Shown: positions 47,529-58,097 of the stretch, piece after piece | Layout: each line of letters opens with the position of its first letter | How positions within the stretch are numbered: the first letter of the stretch is position 1 | NCBI RefSeq assembly: GCF_001898115.1 | Contig: NZ_MKSQ01000013.1 | Location: 54,414-118,413, forward strand | DNA from: Allobosea sp. 67-29 | Lineage (GTDB): Bacteria; Pseudomonadota; Alphaproteobacteria; Rhizobiales; Beijerinckiaceae | Length of the DNA: 64,000 nucleotides | Direction: 5' to 3' | Program-made: the position numbers and the translations under genes | Notes under the pieces: generated by a model | Told to the model about the DNA's origin: nothing | Databases searched by the model: none | What the model saw: only the letters and a program-made list of their open reading frames with translations

Positions 47529-48152
47529 TTATCCCCGCTTCAGCAGGAACACGGCCTGCGCGCCGAAGAGGTTCCAGAACCACCAGGGCGCGTTGACGCC
47601 GACCTTGCCGCCGGCGGCGTCGAGGGCCACGGCCCGCTCCTTCTCCGCGCCGATCAGGTCGCAGAGCGCGACGAAGTCACGGATCGTGCAGAAATGGATG
47701 TTGGGCGTGTCCCACCAGCTATAGGGCAGCGCGTCGGTCACCGGCATGTGGCCCTGGAAGAACACTTGGCTGCGCATCCGCCAATGCCCGAAATTCGGGA
47801 AGGAGACGATGGCGCGCCGGCCGATCCTCAGCATCTGCTCCAGCACGAGCCGCGGATTGCGCGTGGCCTGGATCGTCTGGGACAGGATGACGTAATCGAA
47901 CGAGTCGTCGGGATAGTCGGCGAGATCGGTATCGGCGTCGCCCTGGATCACCGAGAGGCCACGCGCGACGCAATCGGCCACGCCTTCGCGCGAAAGCTCG
48001 ATGCCCCGGGCATCGACATTGCGGGTCTCGGCCAGCAAGGCGAGGAGCGCCCCGTCGCCGCAACCGACGTCGAGCACGCGGGTGCCCGGCTGGACCATCT
48101 CGGCGACGAGCTTGAGGTCGATGCGGTTGGTCTGGGGCTCGGTCAGCGCCAT
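47529..48152 (-). CDS. metW: Methionine biosynthesis protein MetW
   Basis: VLDVGCGDGALLALL; YDYVILSQTIQATRNP-like FDYVILSQTIQATRNPRLVLEQMLRIGRRAIVSFPNFGHW. Confidence 0.93.
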   Translation of the reverse strand: MALTEPQTNRIDLKLVAEMVQPGTRVLDVGCGDGALLALLAETRNVDARGIELSREGVADCVARGLSVIQGDADTDLADYPDDSFDYVILSQTIQATRNPRLVLEQMLRIGRRAIVSFPNFGHWRMRSQVFFQGHMPVTDALPYSWWDTPNIHFCTIRDFVALCDLIGAEKERAVALDAAGGKVGVNAPWWFWNLFGAQAVFLLKRG

Positions 48153-48154
48153 CG

Positions 48155-49324
48155 TCAAAGCCCCCGTGCCCGCGCCGCTGCGCTCAGGAAGCCGCGCGTC
48201 GTGGCGAAGAGGTTGGGTTCGTCGAGCAGAAAGGCGTCGTGGCCCTTGTCGCTCTCCAGTTCGACGAAGGAGACCGAGGCACCGGCCGCGTTGAGGGCAT
48301 GCACGATGGCACGCGAATCCGCCGTCGGGAACAGCCAGTCCGAGGTGAAGGAGGCCACGCAGAAGCGCGTCTTGGTGCCCGCGAAGGCGCACGCCAGCAC
48401 GCCGTCATGGTCGGCGGCGAGGTCGAAATAGTCCATCGCCCGCGTCACATAGAGATAGGAATTGGCGTCGAAGCGCTCGACGAAGCTCAGGCCCTGATGG
48501 CGGAGATAGCTTTCAACCTGAAAGTCCGCGTCGAAGGAGAATGTCGGCGCCTCACGGTCCTGCAATTTGCGGCCGAACTTGCGGTGCAGCGCCTGCTCGG
48601 AGAGATAGGTGATGTGCGCGCCCATCCGCGCCACGGAAAGCCCCTTGGAAGGCCGCGTGCCCTCCTCGAGATAGCGACCCTGCCGCCATTCGGGGTCGGC
48701 CATCACCGCCTGCCGGCCGACCTCGTGGAAGGCGATGTTCTGGGCCGAATGCTTGGCTCCGGTGGCCAGCGGCAGTGCCGAGAAGACCCGGTTGGGATAG
48801 CTTGCCGCCCATTGCAGCACCTGCATGCCGCCCATCGAGCCGCCCGCGACGCAGAACAGCGTCTCGATGCCCAATGAATCGATCAGCGCGGCCTGCGCCC
48901 GCACCATGTCGCGGATCGTCACCACCGGAAAGGACAGGCCCCAGGGCTTGCGCGTCTCAGGGTTGGTCGAGGCCGGGCCGGTGGTGCCGGTGCAGCCGCC
49001 GATGACATTGGCGCAGATGATGAAGAAGCGCTCGGTATCGATCGGCTTGCCCGGCCCGATCATCGCCGTCCACCAGCCGCCCTTGCCGGTGACGGGATTA
49101 CGGCTCGCGACATATTGGTCGCCTGTCAGGGCATGGCATACGAGGATCGCGTTGGATCGCGAGGCGTTCAGCTCGCCATAGGTCTGGTAGGCGATCTGCC
49201 AATGGTCGAGCACGACGCCGCAGTCCATCAGGAGCGGCGCCTCCGGCCCGAAGCGCGCGACGAGGCTCGAAGGCTCGTTCGCCTCCTTCAGCGGATCGGC
49301 CAGGCTGGGAAAAGGATCGCGCAT
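48155..49324 (-). CDS. metX: Homoserine O-acetyltransferase
   Basis: [46 protein letters not shown]. Confidence 0.94.
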   Translation of the reverse strand: MRDPFPSLADPLKEANEPSSLVARFGPEAPLLMDCGVVLDHWQIAYQTYGELNASRSNAILVCHALTGDQYVASRNPVTGKGGWWTAMIGPGKPIDTERFFIICANVIGGCTGTTGPASTNPETRKPWGLSFPVVTIRDMVRAQAALIDSLGIETLFCVAGGSMGGMQVLQWAASYPNRVFSALPLATGAKHSAQNIAFHEVGRQAVMADPEWRQGRYLEEGTRPSKGLSVARMGAHITYLSEQALHRKFGRKLQDREAPTFSFDADFQVESYLRHQGLSFVERFDANSYLYVTRAMDYFDLAADHDGVLACAFAGTKTRFCVASFTSDWLFPTADSRAIVHALNAAGASVSFVELESDKGHDAFLLDEPNLFATTRGFLSAAARARGL

Positions 49325-49493
49325 GTCGTCCGCTTCGGCAGTGGGATTTGTCTTGCCGGTCCAGGCGTTCGGAAAATCGAACTAGCGATGCCGCGCCGGC
49401 GCGCCGCTGTCAACGCGGGACTGCATGGACGCTTTGCCAAGGTGGCGCCGGGGCGCTAAGGAGCGTGGCCTTGCCGGAAAGCGCGTTCTTGCC

Positions 49494-50327
49494 ATGACCG
49501 AAGCCGCCCCCACGACCCTCGCCGATCTGCGCGCCGAGATCGACCGCATCGACAGCGAGATGCATGCCCTGCTGATGGAGCGCTCGCAGATCATCGAGAC
49601 GCTGATCTCGGTCAAGAAGACGCAGGCCTCCGGCTCCGCTTTCCGTCCGGGCCGCGAGGCGGACATGATGAAGCGCCTTGCGCTGCGCCATAAGGGGCTT
49701 CTGCCGCTGGACACGGTCGAGAGCATCTGGCGCATCATCATCGCGACCTTCACCTATGTTCAGGCGAGCTATTCGGTCCACGCCGACGTCTCCGGCGGCG
49801 ATCCGGCGATGCGCGATTCCGCCCGCTTCCATTTCGGCTTCACCGTGCCGTTCGTCCCGCATGAGGATGCCCGCGCCGTGATCCGTGCCGTTGCCGAGTC
49901 GGCTGGCGATCTCGGCATCTTCCGCATGGACCAGGGCGCCAGTGCCGGCATCTGGTGGCGCGACCTGATCGGGCCGGACAAGCCCAAGATCATCGCGCGC
50001 CTGCCCTTCATCGAGCGGCCGGATCACCCGGCCGGCACGCCGGTCTACTGCATCGCCAAGCCACTGACCGATGCCGCCGTGCGCGAAATCGTGCTGTACG
50101 CCGCTCGTGTCGAGCGCTGGTCGGAGGCGCTGCGCCACGGGCTCGCCGAGCATCTGGCCGAGGTCTCGGCCTCGGCGGCCGACGGCTCGCATCTGTCGCT
50201 GCTGGTTGCGGCCTCCGGCGAGGTCGACCAGGCCGCGATCCGTGAAGCGCTCGTGCCGGCCGGCCTCAGCGATTTCTCCGAGGTCGGCAGTCATGCCGCC
50301 CGCTTCGCCGTCAAATCCGCCCGTTGA
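49494..50327 (+). CDS. Chorismate mutase with additional C-terminal domain
   Basis: [34 protein letters not shown] AroQ helix; about 190 further residues. Confidence 0.85.
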   Translation: MTEAAPTTLADLRAEIDRIDSEMHALLMERSQIIETLISVKKTQASGSAFRPGREADMMKRLALRHKGLLPLDTVESIWRIIIATFTYVQASYSVHADVSGGDPAMRDSARFHFGFTVPFVPHEDARAVIRAVAESAGDLGIFRMDQGASAGIWWRDLIGPDKPKIIARLPFIERPDHPAGTPVYCIAKPLTDAAVREIVLYAARVERWSEALRHGLAEHLAEVSASAADGSHLSLLVAASGEVDQAAIREALVPAGLSDFSEVGSHAARFAVKSAR

Positions 50328-50365
50328 GCGGGCCCGAATCGCTTCCTGCTGCAAGGTCAATTCCT

Positions 50366-51466
50366 ATGACGACCGCCTCTCGACCCACCCCGCGTCCCGG
50401 CGTTCTCGACATCGAGGCTTACGTTCCCGGCAAATCCGCCGCGCCCGCCGGCGTGAAGCTGCACAAGCTCTCCTCCAACGAAACCCCGCTCGGCCCGAGC
50501 CCGAAGGCGATCGCAGCCTTCGAGGGCCTCGCCGCCAAGCTGGAGCTTTATCCCGACGGCACGTCGACCAAGCTCAAGCAGGCGATCGCCGGCCGCTACG
50601 GCTTCGATCCCGCGAGGATCATCTGCGGCAACGGCTCGGATGAATTGCTGGAGCTGGTCACCAAGGCCTATCTCGGCGCGGGCGACGAGGGCATCTACAG
50701 CCAGTACGGCTTCCTGGTTTACCGCATTGCCATCCTTGCCATGGGCGGCAAGCCGGTCGTCGTGCCGGAGAAGAACTACACGGCCGATGTCGACGGCATC
50801 CTGGCGGCGGTGACGCCGAAGACGAAGATCGTCTTCCTCGCCAACCCCAACAACCCGACCGGCACCTATCTGCCCTTCGACGAGGTCAAGCGCCTGCAGG
50901 CAGGCCTGCCGCCGCATGTCCTGCTCGTGCTCGACGCCGCGTATGCCGAATATGTCCGCCGTAACGACTACGCCTCCGGCATCGAGCTCGTCGCAGAGAG
51001 CGAGAATGTCGTGATGACCCGCACCTTCTCGAAGATCTACGGCCTCGCCAATCTGCGCATCGGCTGGATGTATGCGCCGGCCCACATCATCGATGCGCTC
51101 GAGCGCATCCGCGGCCCGTTCAACGTCAACGGCGCCGCGATCGAGGCTGGAGCCGCCGCCGTCGCCGACGAGGCCCATGTCGCTGCCGCCCTCGAACACA
51201 ACGAAAAGTGGCTTGCCTGGACGACGGCGGAGCTGGAGAAGCTCGGCCTGACCGTCACGCCCTCGGTCGGCAATTTCGTCCTGATCCACTTCAACAAAAC
51301 GCCCGGCAAGACCGCAAAGGACGCCGACGCCTTCCTGACGCAGCGCGGCCTCATCCTGCGTGCCGTCGGCGGCTATGGCCTGCCGGACGCGCTGCGCATG
51401 ACCATTGGGACGGAGGAGGCGAACCGCCTCGTCGTCGCCGCGCTCGCCGATTTCCTCAAGGCGTGA
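50366..51466 (+). CDS. hisC: Histidinol-phosphate / aromatic aminotransferase
   Basis: [58 protein letters not shown]. Confidence 0.92.
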   Translation: MTTASRPTPRPGVLDIEAYVPGKSAAPAGVKLHKLSSNETPLGPSPKAIAAFEGLAAKLELYPDGTSTKLKQAIAGRYGFDPARIICGNGSDELLELVTKAYLGAGDEGIYSQYGFLVYRIAILAMGGKPVVVPEKNYTADVDGILAAVTPKTKIVFLANPNNPTGTYLPFDEVKRLQAGLPPHVLLVLDAAYAEYVRRNDYASGIELVAESENVVMTRTFSKIYGLANLRIGWMYAPAHIIDALERIRGPFNVNGAAIEAGAAAVADEAHVAAALEHNEKWLAWTTAELEKLGLTVTPSVGNFVLIHFNKTPGKTAKDADAFLTQRGLILRAVGGYGLPDALRMTIGTEEANRLVVAALADFLKA

Positions 51467-52410
51467 CCGAGATGGCGGAAAGCTTCGCGCCGCGCCGCTC
51501 TGAGCCGGTCTTCGCCCGCCTCGCCATCATCGGCATCGGGCTGATCGGCTCCTCGATCGCGCGGGCGGCGAAGGAGCTGAACCTAGCCGGCACGATCGTG
51601 CTGGCGGATCGCGACGAAGCCGTCCGCAAGCGGGCGCGAGAGCTGGGCCTTGGCGATGCGGTCGCGGAGACGGCGGCGGAAGCGGCTGTCGATGCCGACC
51701 ACATCATCCTCTGCGTGCCGGTCGGCGCCTGCGGGCCGGTCGCGGCCGAGATCGCGCCTTCGTTGAAGCAAGGCGCGATCGTCTCCGATGTCGGCTCGGT
51801 CAAGGGCTCGGTCGTCGACGCCGTCCTGCCGCATCTGCCGGAGGGCGTCGCCTTCGTGCCGGCCCACCCTGTCGCGGGCACCGAGAATTCCGGCCCCGAT
51901 GCCGGCTTCCCGAGCCTCTTCCTCAACCGCTGGTGCATCCTGACGCCGCCGGAAGGCACGGACGCTGCGGCCATCGCGAAAACCCGCCAGTTCTGGGAAG
52001 GCATGGGGGCGCTGGTCGAGGTGATGAGCGCGCAGCACCATGATCTCGTGCTCGCCGTCACCAGCCATCTGCCGCATCTCATCGCCTACAACATCGTCGG
52101 CACGGCCGAGGATCTGGAGGCGGTGACGCAGTCCGAGGTGATCAAGTTCTCGGCCGGCGGCTTCCGCGACTTCACCCGCATCGCGGCCTCCGACCCGACG
52201 ATGTGGCGCGACGTCTTCCTGCACAACAAGGAGGCGGTGCTGGAGATGCTGGGACGCTTCAACGAGGATCTCGCACTGCTCACCCGCGCTATCCGCTATG
52301 GCGATGGCGAAACCCTGCACAAGCACTTCACCCGCACCCGCGCCATCCGCCGCGGCATCGTCGCGCTCGGCCAGGAGAAGCCGGAGACGGAGAAGCTGCG
52401 CAAGGACTGA
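51463..52410 (+). CDS. tyrA: Prephenate/arogenate dehydrogenase
   Basis: [50 protein letters not shown] 51463 overlaps the hisC stop; ATG 51472 possible. Confidence 0.9.
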   Translation: MTEMAESFAPRRSEPVFARLAIIGIGLIGSSIARAAKELNLAGTIVLADRDEAVRKRARELGLGDAVAETAAEAAVDADHIILCVPVGACGPVAAEIAPSLKQGAIVSDVGSVKGSVVDAVLPHLPEGVAFVPAHPVAGTENSGPDAGFPSLFLNRWCILTPPEGTDAAAIAKTRQFWEGMGALVEVMSAQHHDLVLAVTSHLPHLIAYNIVGTAEDLEAVTQSEVIKFSAGGFRDFTRIAASDPTMWRDVFLHNKEAVLEMLGRFNEDLALLTRAIRYGDGETLHKHFTRTRAIRRGIVALGQEKPETEKLRKD

Positions 52411-52508
52411 AAGAGGAGCGACGGGTCGCGAGCCGCCTCGTGCCCGGCATGTGTGGTGCCTCTTGCGGCTTGCCAAGCAACCCGCCTGCTGGTACAGCGC
52501 CACCCGTC

Positions 52509-52584
52509 GCCGCAATAGCTCAGCTGGTAGAGCACCTCATTCGTAATGAGGGGGTCGGGGGTTCGAATCCCTCTTGCGGCACCA
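52509..52584 (+). tRNA. tRNA-Thr (anticodon CGT), CCA encoded
   Basis: GCCGCAATAGCTCAGCTGGTAGAGCACCTCATTCGTAATGAGGGGGTCGGGGGTTCGAATCCCTCTTGCGGCACCA; cloverleaf with anticodon stem CCTCA/TGAGG and loop TTCGTAA. Confidence 0.96.
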
Positions 52585-52840
52585 TCCGTTTCCATCGATT
52601 TCGCTGAGGCTTGCAGGGCCGGCTGGACGCAGGCGCTCCGGCAGTTGCCTCATTGCGGCATCCGCTGCAGCTCGGCGGATCGCGGCGGATCGATCTGCAC
52701 TAAGCGCCGCTGTTGCGGGCGTAGAATTCAACCGTCTTGCCGTTCGCCCTGTAGTAGCCTCGCGCGGTCGCGCCTGTCCTCGGCAGCCGATCGACGAAGA
52801 GGCGCCTGCAGGGGCGCAAAGGCCATCGCGGGAGAACGCT

Positions 52841-54253
52841 GTGCAGAACACCGACAAGATCTGGACCATCGTCGATTCGAAGCAGGCGGACTACATCGCG
52901 TTGAGTGACCGCGTGTTTGGAATGCCGGAGCTCAACTACAGGGAGTTCAAATCGGCCGCGGCCCATGCCGAGCAGCTTCGCCGCGAGGGTTTTCGCGTCG
53001 AGACCGGCATCGCCGGGTTGCCGACCGCCGTCATGGGGGAGGCCGGGGAGGGCGGCCCGGTCATCGCGTTCCTCGGCGAGTACGATGCCTTGCCCGAACT
53101 CTCGCAGTCGCCGGGCGTGGCGGAGCATCAGCCGCTTCCCGGCCAGCCTGCCGGCCATGGCTGCGGGCACAACCTGCTCGGCGCGGGCGCGATGCTGGCT
53201 GCGGCGGCGATCAAGGACTTTCTGGCGGAGCGGGGGCTGAAGGGCCGCGTCCGCTATTATGGCTGCCCGGCAGAGGAGGGCGGGGCTGGCAAGGCCTTCA
53301 TGGTCAAGGAAGGCGCCTTCAAGGATGTCGACATCGCGATTTCGTGGCATCCGGCGGATTTCGCGGCAGTGACGGCGCCGGTCTCGCTGGCGAACACCAC
53401 GATCGACTTCGAGTTTTCCGGGCGTGCCAGCCATGCTGCCGCCGCGCCTCATCTCGGCCGTTCGGCCCTCGATGCCGCCGAGCTGATGAATATCGGCGTC
53501 AACTACATGCGCGAGCACATGCCGAGCGACGCGCGCGTTCACTATGCCTATCTGGATGCCGGCGGCATTGCCCCGAATGTCGTTCAGGCCAAGGCCAGGC
53601 TGCGCTACGTCGTGCGGGCGACGATGGTGTCTCAGGTCCACGAGCTGCTGGCGCGTGTGCGCAAGATCGCAGATGGCGCGGCGCTGATGACGGAGACGAC
53701 CGTCACGAGTGAAGTCGTCAGCGCGATGAGCAGCCTGCTGGCGAACACGCCCCTCGAAGACGCCATGCAACGCAACCTCGACCGTCTCGGGCCGCCGCCT
53801 TTCGATGCCGAAGACGTCGCTTTTGCGAAGCGTATGCAGCAGACGGTGACCGCGGCGCATATCGAGAGCGCGTTCCGTCGTTCGGGGCTGCCGGTCTCGG
53901 ACTTCCCGCTCTGCAATGCGATCGCTCCGAAGGAAGTGCCGGGGCCGCGCATGATGGGCTCGACCGACGTCGGCGACGTCTCCTGGGCCGTGCCGACCGT
54001 GCAGGCGCGGGGCGCCACCTACACCATCGGGACGCCGGGGCATTCCTGGCAGCTGACGGCGCACGGGCAGTCGCCGCTGGCGCACAAGGGCATGGTGCAC
54101 GTCGCCAAGGCGATGGCCGGCGTGGCCGCCGACGTGCTCGCCGAACCGGGGCTTCTGGAACAGGCCAAGGCCGATTTCGACGAGCGCCTTGCACGGACGC
54201 CTTACAAGGCGCTCCTGCCCGCCGAGGCCAAGCCGCCTTTCCACATGTTCTGA
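52841..54253 (+). CDS. M20 family amidohydrolase (AbgB-like)
   Basis: VFGMPELNYREFKSA; PAGHGCGHNLLGAGAMLAA; GCPAEEGGAGKAFMVKEGAF; GTG start 52841. Confidence 0.88.
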   Translation: MQNTDKIWTIVDSKQADYIALSDRVFGMPELNYREFKSAAAHAEQLRREGFRVETGIAGLPTAVMGEAGEGGPVIAFLGEYDALPELSQSPGVAEHQPLPGQPAGHGCGHNLLGAGAMLAAAAIKDFLAERGLKGRVRYYGCPAEEGGAGKAFMVKEGAFKDVDIAISWHPADFAAVTAPVSLANTTIDFEFSGRASHAAAAPHLGRSALDAAELMNIGVNYMREHMPSDARVHYAYLDAGGIAPNVVQAKARLRYVVRATMVSQVHELLARVRKIADGAALMTETTVTSEVVSAMSSLLANTPLEDAMQRNLDRLGPPPFDAEDVAFAKRMQQTVTAAHIESAFRRSGLPVSDFPLCNAIAPKEVPGPRMMGSTDVGDVSWAVPTVQARGATYTIGTPGHSWQLTAHGQSPLAHKGMVHVAKAMAGVAADVLAEPGLLEQAKADFDERLARTPYKALLPAEAKPPFHMF

Positions 54254-54457
54254 CGCCGCAAGCTCGGCGGCTCGGTCGACCGACCGGTCGAGCCGCTCTT
54301 CTCGTTTGAAGGCCGACGCGGTTGGCCGCAACCGCAGGCGCAACCCATCCGCCGGGGGCGGAGGCCTGACGGCTCGGCAGCGTGCCGATTGCGCACCGCA
54401 TCGGCTTCAGCGGGTGGCGTCACAACACGGTCATGAGGCCGGCGCTATGCCAGCCTC

Positions 54458-55549
54458 ATGCAACCAATATCGGATCCGATGCGGAACCGGCCCGAGGGGG
54501 CGGCCTCCACCCTGCTCGCCGCGAGTGCCAGCGAGCCGCTGCTGCGCTTGCGCGATTTCACGGTGGCGGAGCGGGGCGGTGCTGCGATCGTCCGCGGTGT
54601 CGACCTTTCGCTCGCGCGCGGCGAGACGCTCGGCATCGTCGGAGAATCGGGCTGCGGCAAGAGCCTGACCTGGCTCGCCGCCCTGCGTCTGCTGGGCCCG
54701 GGCGTGGTGACGGGTGGCGAGGCGACGCTCGAAGGGCGCAACCTCGCCCGCCTGTCCGAGCGCGAGCTTGCCGGAGTCCGGGGCGGGCGGATCGCCTTGG
54801 TCGTTCAGGATCCGTCGAGTGCGCTCAATCCGGTGCAGCGCATCGGCACGCAGCTGGCCGAGGTGCTGCGCCTGCATCGCGGGTTGAGGGGGGAGGCCGC
54901 ACGGCGGGAGGCGCTGCGCCTGCTCGACCGGGTCGGCATCGCCGATGCGTCGCGGCGGCTGCGCCAATATCCCCACGAGTTCTCGGGCGGTATGAACCAG
55001 CGTGTGGTGATCGCGCTCGCCCTGGCTGGCGAGCCCGACGTGCTGATCGCCGATGAGCCGACCACGGCACTCGACGCGACGATCCAGGCCCAGGTTCTCG
55101 ACCTGATCCGTGACATCCGCCGCGAAACCGGAATGGCGCTGGTCTTGATCTCCCACGACATCGGCGTGGTCGGCGATCTCTGCGACCGCATCGCCGTGAT
55201 GTATGCCGGGCGCATCGTCGAGACCGCGGCCACGCAAGACCTGCTGACGTGCCCGCGCCACCCCTACACGCAGGGCCTGCTCGCGGCGCTGCCGACGCTC
55301 GACGGCCCGCGGCGGCGCCTGACCCCGATCGCGGGCACGGTTCCCGCGCCTGCGGCCATCCCGCCGGGATGCGCCTTCGCGCCGCGCTGCCCGGCGGCGG
55401 TCGAGCGCTGCGGCCGCGAATTGCCCGCGCTCGTGATCGCGGCGCAGGACCAGCGGGCCGCGTGCCTGCGCCTCGCGGAATTGCCGCCCCCGACGGCGCG
55501 CACGCCGCCGGAAGCGGCGCCGCTCCGACGGCTGCAGGTGCCCGCATGA
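54458..55549 (+). CDS. Dipeptide/oligopeptide ABC transporter ATP-binding protein (DppD-like)
   Basis: GESGCGKSLTWLA Walker A; FSGGMNQRVVIALALAGEPDVLIADEPTTALD; C-terminal oligo_HPY motif. Confidence 0.94.
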   Translation: MQPISDPMRNRPEGAASTLLAASASEPLLRLRDFTVAERGGAAIVRGVDLSLARGETLGIVGESGCGKSLTWLAALRLLGPGVVTGGEATLEGRNLARLSERELAGVRGGRIALVVQDPSSALNPVQRIGTQLAEVLRLHRGLRGEAARREALRLLDRVGIADASRRLRQYPHEFSGGMNQRVVIALALAGEPDVLIADEPTTALDATIQAQVLDLIRDIRRETGMALVLISHDIGVVGDLCDRIAVMYAGRIVETAATQDLLTCPRHPYTQGLLAALPTLDGPRRRLTPIAGTVPAPAAIPPGCAFAPRCPAAVERCGRELPALVIAAQDQRAACLRLAELPPPTARTPPEAAPLRRLQVPA

Positions 55550-56529
55550 CCTCGCTTCTCGAAGTCTCGGACCTTGCTCGCGCATATCCGGTTGCGACGG
55601 AGGCAGGTGCACGCAGGCTCCTGCACGCTGTCGATGGTGTGAGCTTCTCGCTCGCCCGCGGCCGAACGCTTGGACTGGTCGGCGAATCCGGCTGCGGCAA
55701 ATCGACCACCGCGAAGCTCACGCTCGGCCTGTTGCCGGCCACGCGGGGGAGAGTCGCCTTCGAGGGCAGCGCTGTGACAGCCAGACGCGACAGCCGCTGG
55801 CGCGCGCTCCGCCGCCGGATGCAGATGGTGCATCAGGACCCGCTTGCCGCTCTCGACCGCCGTCTGCCCGTGGGGCAGCAGGTCGTCGAGCCGCTGACCA
55901 TCCATCGGCTCGAGGACGGCGAAAGGGCGCGGCGGCAGAAGGCGCTGGCACTGTTCGATGCCGTCGGCCTCAGGCCGGATCTGTTCGAGCGCTATCCGCA
56001 CGAGCTTTCGGGCGGGCAGCGCCAGCGCGTGGTGCTCGCCCGGGCCCTGGTGCTCGATCCGGTGCTGCTGGTCTGCGACGAACCGATCTCGGCGCTCGAT
56101 GTCTCGGTGGCAGCCCAGGTCATCAACCTCATGCAGGATCTACAGGCCAGTCTGGGCATGGGCTATCTGTTCATCAGCCACGATCTCAAGGTCGTCAGGC
56201 AGATCGCCGACGAGGTCGCGGTGATGTATCTCGGCCGCATCGTCGAGCAGGGGCGCCCCGACGCGCTGTTCCACAGCCCGATGCATCCCTACACCGAGGC
56301 GCTGGTCTCGGCGGTGCCGACGCCGTTGCGCGGCACCCAGGACCGCATCATCCTGAGGGGCGATCCGCCCAATCCGGTGGACCGGCCGCGTGGTTGCGCC
56401 TTCCATCCGCGTTGCCCGCGGGCGGTGGCGCGCTGCCGGGAAGAGGTGCCGCAACTGCAGCCGGTGGGCGATGGCCGTCTCGCCGCCTGCCATCTGGCCG
56501 CCGCCGCTCCGGCGACGACCGCCGCCTGA
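55546..56529 (+). CDS. Dipeptide/oligopeptide ABC transporter ATP-binding protein (DppF-like)
   Basis: GESGCGKSTTAKLTLGLLP; LSGGQRQRVVLARALVLDPVLLVCDEPISALD; 4-nt overlap with upstream gene. Confidence 0.94.
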   Translation: MTSLLEVSDLARAYPVATEAGARRLLHAVDGVSFSLARGRTLGLVGESGCGKSTTAKLTLGLLPATRGRVAFEGSAVTARRDSRWRALRRRMQMVHQDPLAALDRRLPVGQQVVEPLTIHRLEDGERARRQKALALFDAVGLRPDLFERYPHELSGGQRQRVVLARALVLDPVLLVCDEPISALDVSVAAQVINLMQDLQASLGMGYLFISHDLKVVRQIADEVAVMYLGRIVEQGRPDALFHSPMHPYTEALVSAVPTPLRGTQDRIILRGDPPNPVDRPRGCAFHPRCPRAVARCREEVPQLQPVGDGRLAACHLAAAAPATTAA

Positions 56530-56556
56530 CCGATTGCCTTGCTGACCGGGAACGAG

Positions 56557-58023
56557 ATGAGCACACCACCCCACCCCTCCGCCGACCGTGTCGTCATTGC
56601 GGTCTTCGACGGCCTGCGGCCGGACCTGGTCACCCCGGAGCTGACGCCGAACATCCTGCGGCTCGCCGCGCGCGGGACCTGGTTCCGCCAGGCGCGCAGC
56701 GTCTTCCCTTCGGTGACGCGCGTGGCGACGAGTTCGATCGCGGCGGGCGCGCCGCCGATCGTGCATGGCATCGTCGGCAACGCCTTCTATCATCGCGCGG
56801 CCATCGCCGATCGCATGTTCGATACCAGCGACGCCGCGCTCATCCGCCGTGCGGAGGCTCATCATGACGGCCGCCTGCTTGCCGCTGACACCTTCGGTGA
56901 CGTGCTGGCCCGCGCCGGCAAGCGGCTGGCCGTCGTGCACACCGGCTCGGCCGGCTCGGCGCATTTCATCAATCCGCGTGCTCGCGCCAACGGCCACTGG
57001 ACCTTTTCCATGCACGGCGCCGGAGCCACGCAGACGCCGGAAGCGGTCGCGCAGGCGACCGCGCGATTGGGGCCGTTGCCGGAGCGGGAGCTGCCGCGGC
57101 TGCAGGAGGTCGCCTATGGCGGCCGCGTGATGACGGAGCTCGTGCTGCCGGAACTGCAGCCGGAGGTCGCGCTGATCTGGTTCAACGAGCCGGATACCAC
57201 CTTCCACTATCGCGGGCTTGGATCGCCGGAGGCGACGGCGGGCTTGCGCGAGGCGGACAGGGCGTTCGGAGCCATTCTCGACTGGGTCGAGGCGCAGCCG
57301 GACTCCGAACGCATCACGGTTCTCGCAGCCTCGGACCACGGCCAGATCTCGACAGACTCGATTGAGCCGATGTTCGAGACGGCGCGGCAGGCCGGCTTCG
57401 ACCTCAGCGCCGCGAAGCTGATCGAGGACGCGGCCCTGGTCGCGACGGGCGGCATCAGCGGCGAGATTCGCCTGGCCGGCGGCGATCCCGCGGAGATCGC
57501 GCGCATTGCCGACTGGCTGATGCGGCAGCCGGCGGTCGGTCACCTCTTCTCGCGCGACCGCAACGGCATCGAGGGCGAGGTCCCCGGCACGCTCTCGCTC
57601 GCCCTGACGGGGACCGGCCACGCCGAACGCCAGCCGGAGCTGATGTTCATCCTGAAGTCGAGCCTTGCCGCCGATCGGTACGGCCTGCCCGGCCTCGGGG
57701 CGATGACGCCCGGCGACGTACCGCTCGGCGGTGGCATGCATGGCGGCATCAATCCCCACGAGCTCAACACCGTGCTGATCCTCGGTGGCGCCGAAGCCGG
57801 AACGGTTTCGCAGGAGCCCGCCGGCATCATCGACATCGGTCCGACCGTCCTCGGCCTGCTCGGTCTCGCGCCGGCGGCCAGCATGGTCGGCCGCAATCTC
57901 GCGCAGCCGGCACGGGAAGAGGCGCGCGTCACGCGGCATTCGGCTGGAGTGGGCGCCTTCACCCAGCACGTGGACGTCGTGGAGCAGGAGGGTCGCCGGT
58001 TCATTCTTGGCGGCGGGCAGTAG
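56557..58023 (+). CDS. Alkaline phosphatase superfamily / nucleotide pyrophosphatase-like phosphodiesterase
   Basis: VVIAVFDGLRPDLVTPELTPNILRLAARGTWFRQARSVFPSVTRVATSSIAAGAPPIVHGIVGN; WFNEPDTTFHYRG; ASDHGQIS. Confidence 0.85.
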   Translation: MSTPPHPSADRVVIAVFDGLRPDLVTPELTPNILRLAARGTWFRQARSVFPSVTRVATSSIAAGAPPIVHGIVGNAFYHRAAIADRMFDTSDAALIRRAEAHHDGRLLAADTFGDVLARAGKRLAVVHTGSAGSAHFINPRARANGHWTFSMHGAGATQTPEAVAQATARLGPLPERELPRLQEVAYGGRVMTELVLPELQPEVALIWFNEPDTTFHYRGLGSPEATAGLREADRAFGAILDWVEAQPDSERITVLAASDHGQISTDSIEPMFETARQAGFDLSAAKLIEDAALVATGGISGEIRLAGGDPAEIARIADWLMRQPAVGHLFSRDRNGIEGEVPGTLSLALTGTGHAERQPELMFILKSSLAADRYGLPGLGAMTPGDVPLGGGMHGGINPHELNTVLILGGAEAGTVSQEPAGIIDIGPTVLGLLGLAPAASMVGRNLAQPAREEARVTRHSAGVGAFTQHVDVVEQEGRRFILGGGQ

Positions 58024-58046
58024 TCCCGGCGCTGCCGGAGAACGAG

Positions 58047-58071
58047 AAAGGGCGGCCACCGGCCGCCCTTT
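58047..58071. terminator. Bidirectional Rho-independent-type terminator between convergent genes
   Basis: AAAGGGCGGCC-ACC-GGCCGCCCTTT. Confidence 0.8.
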
Positions 58072-58097
58072 GCATGTCCGCGCCCCGTGCCGGAGGC

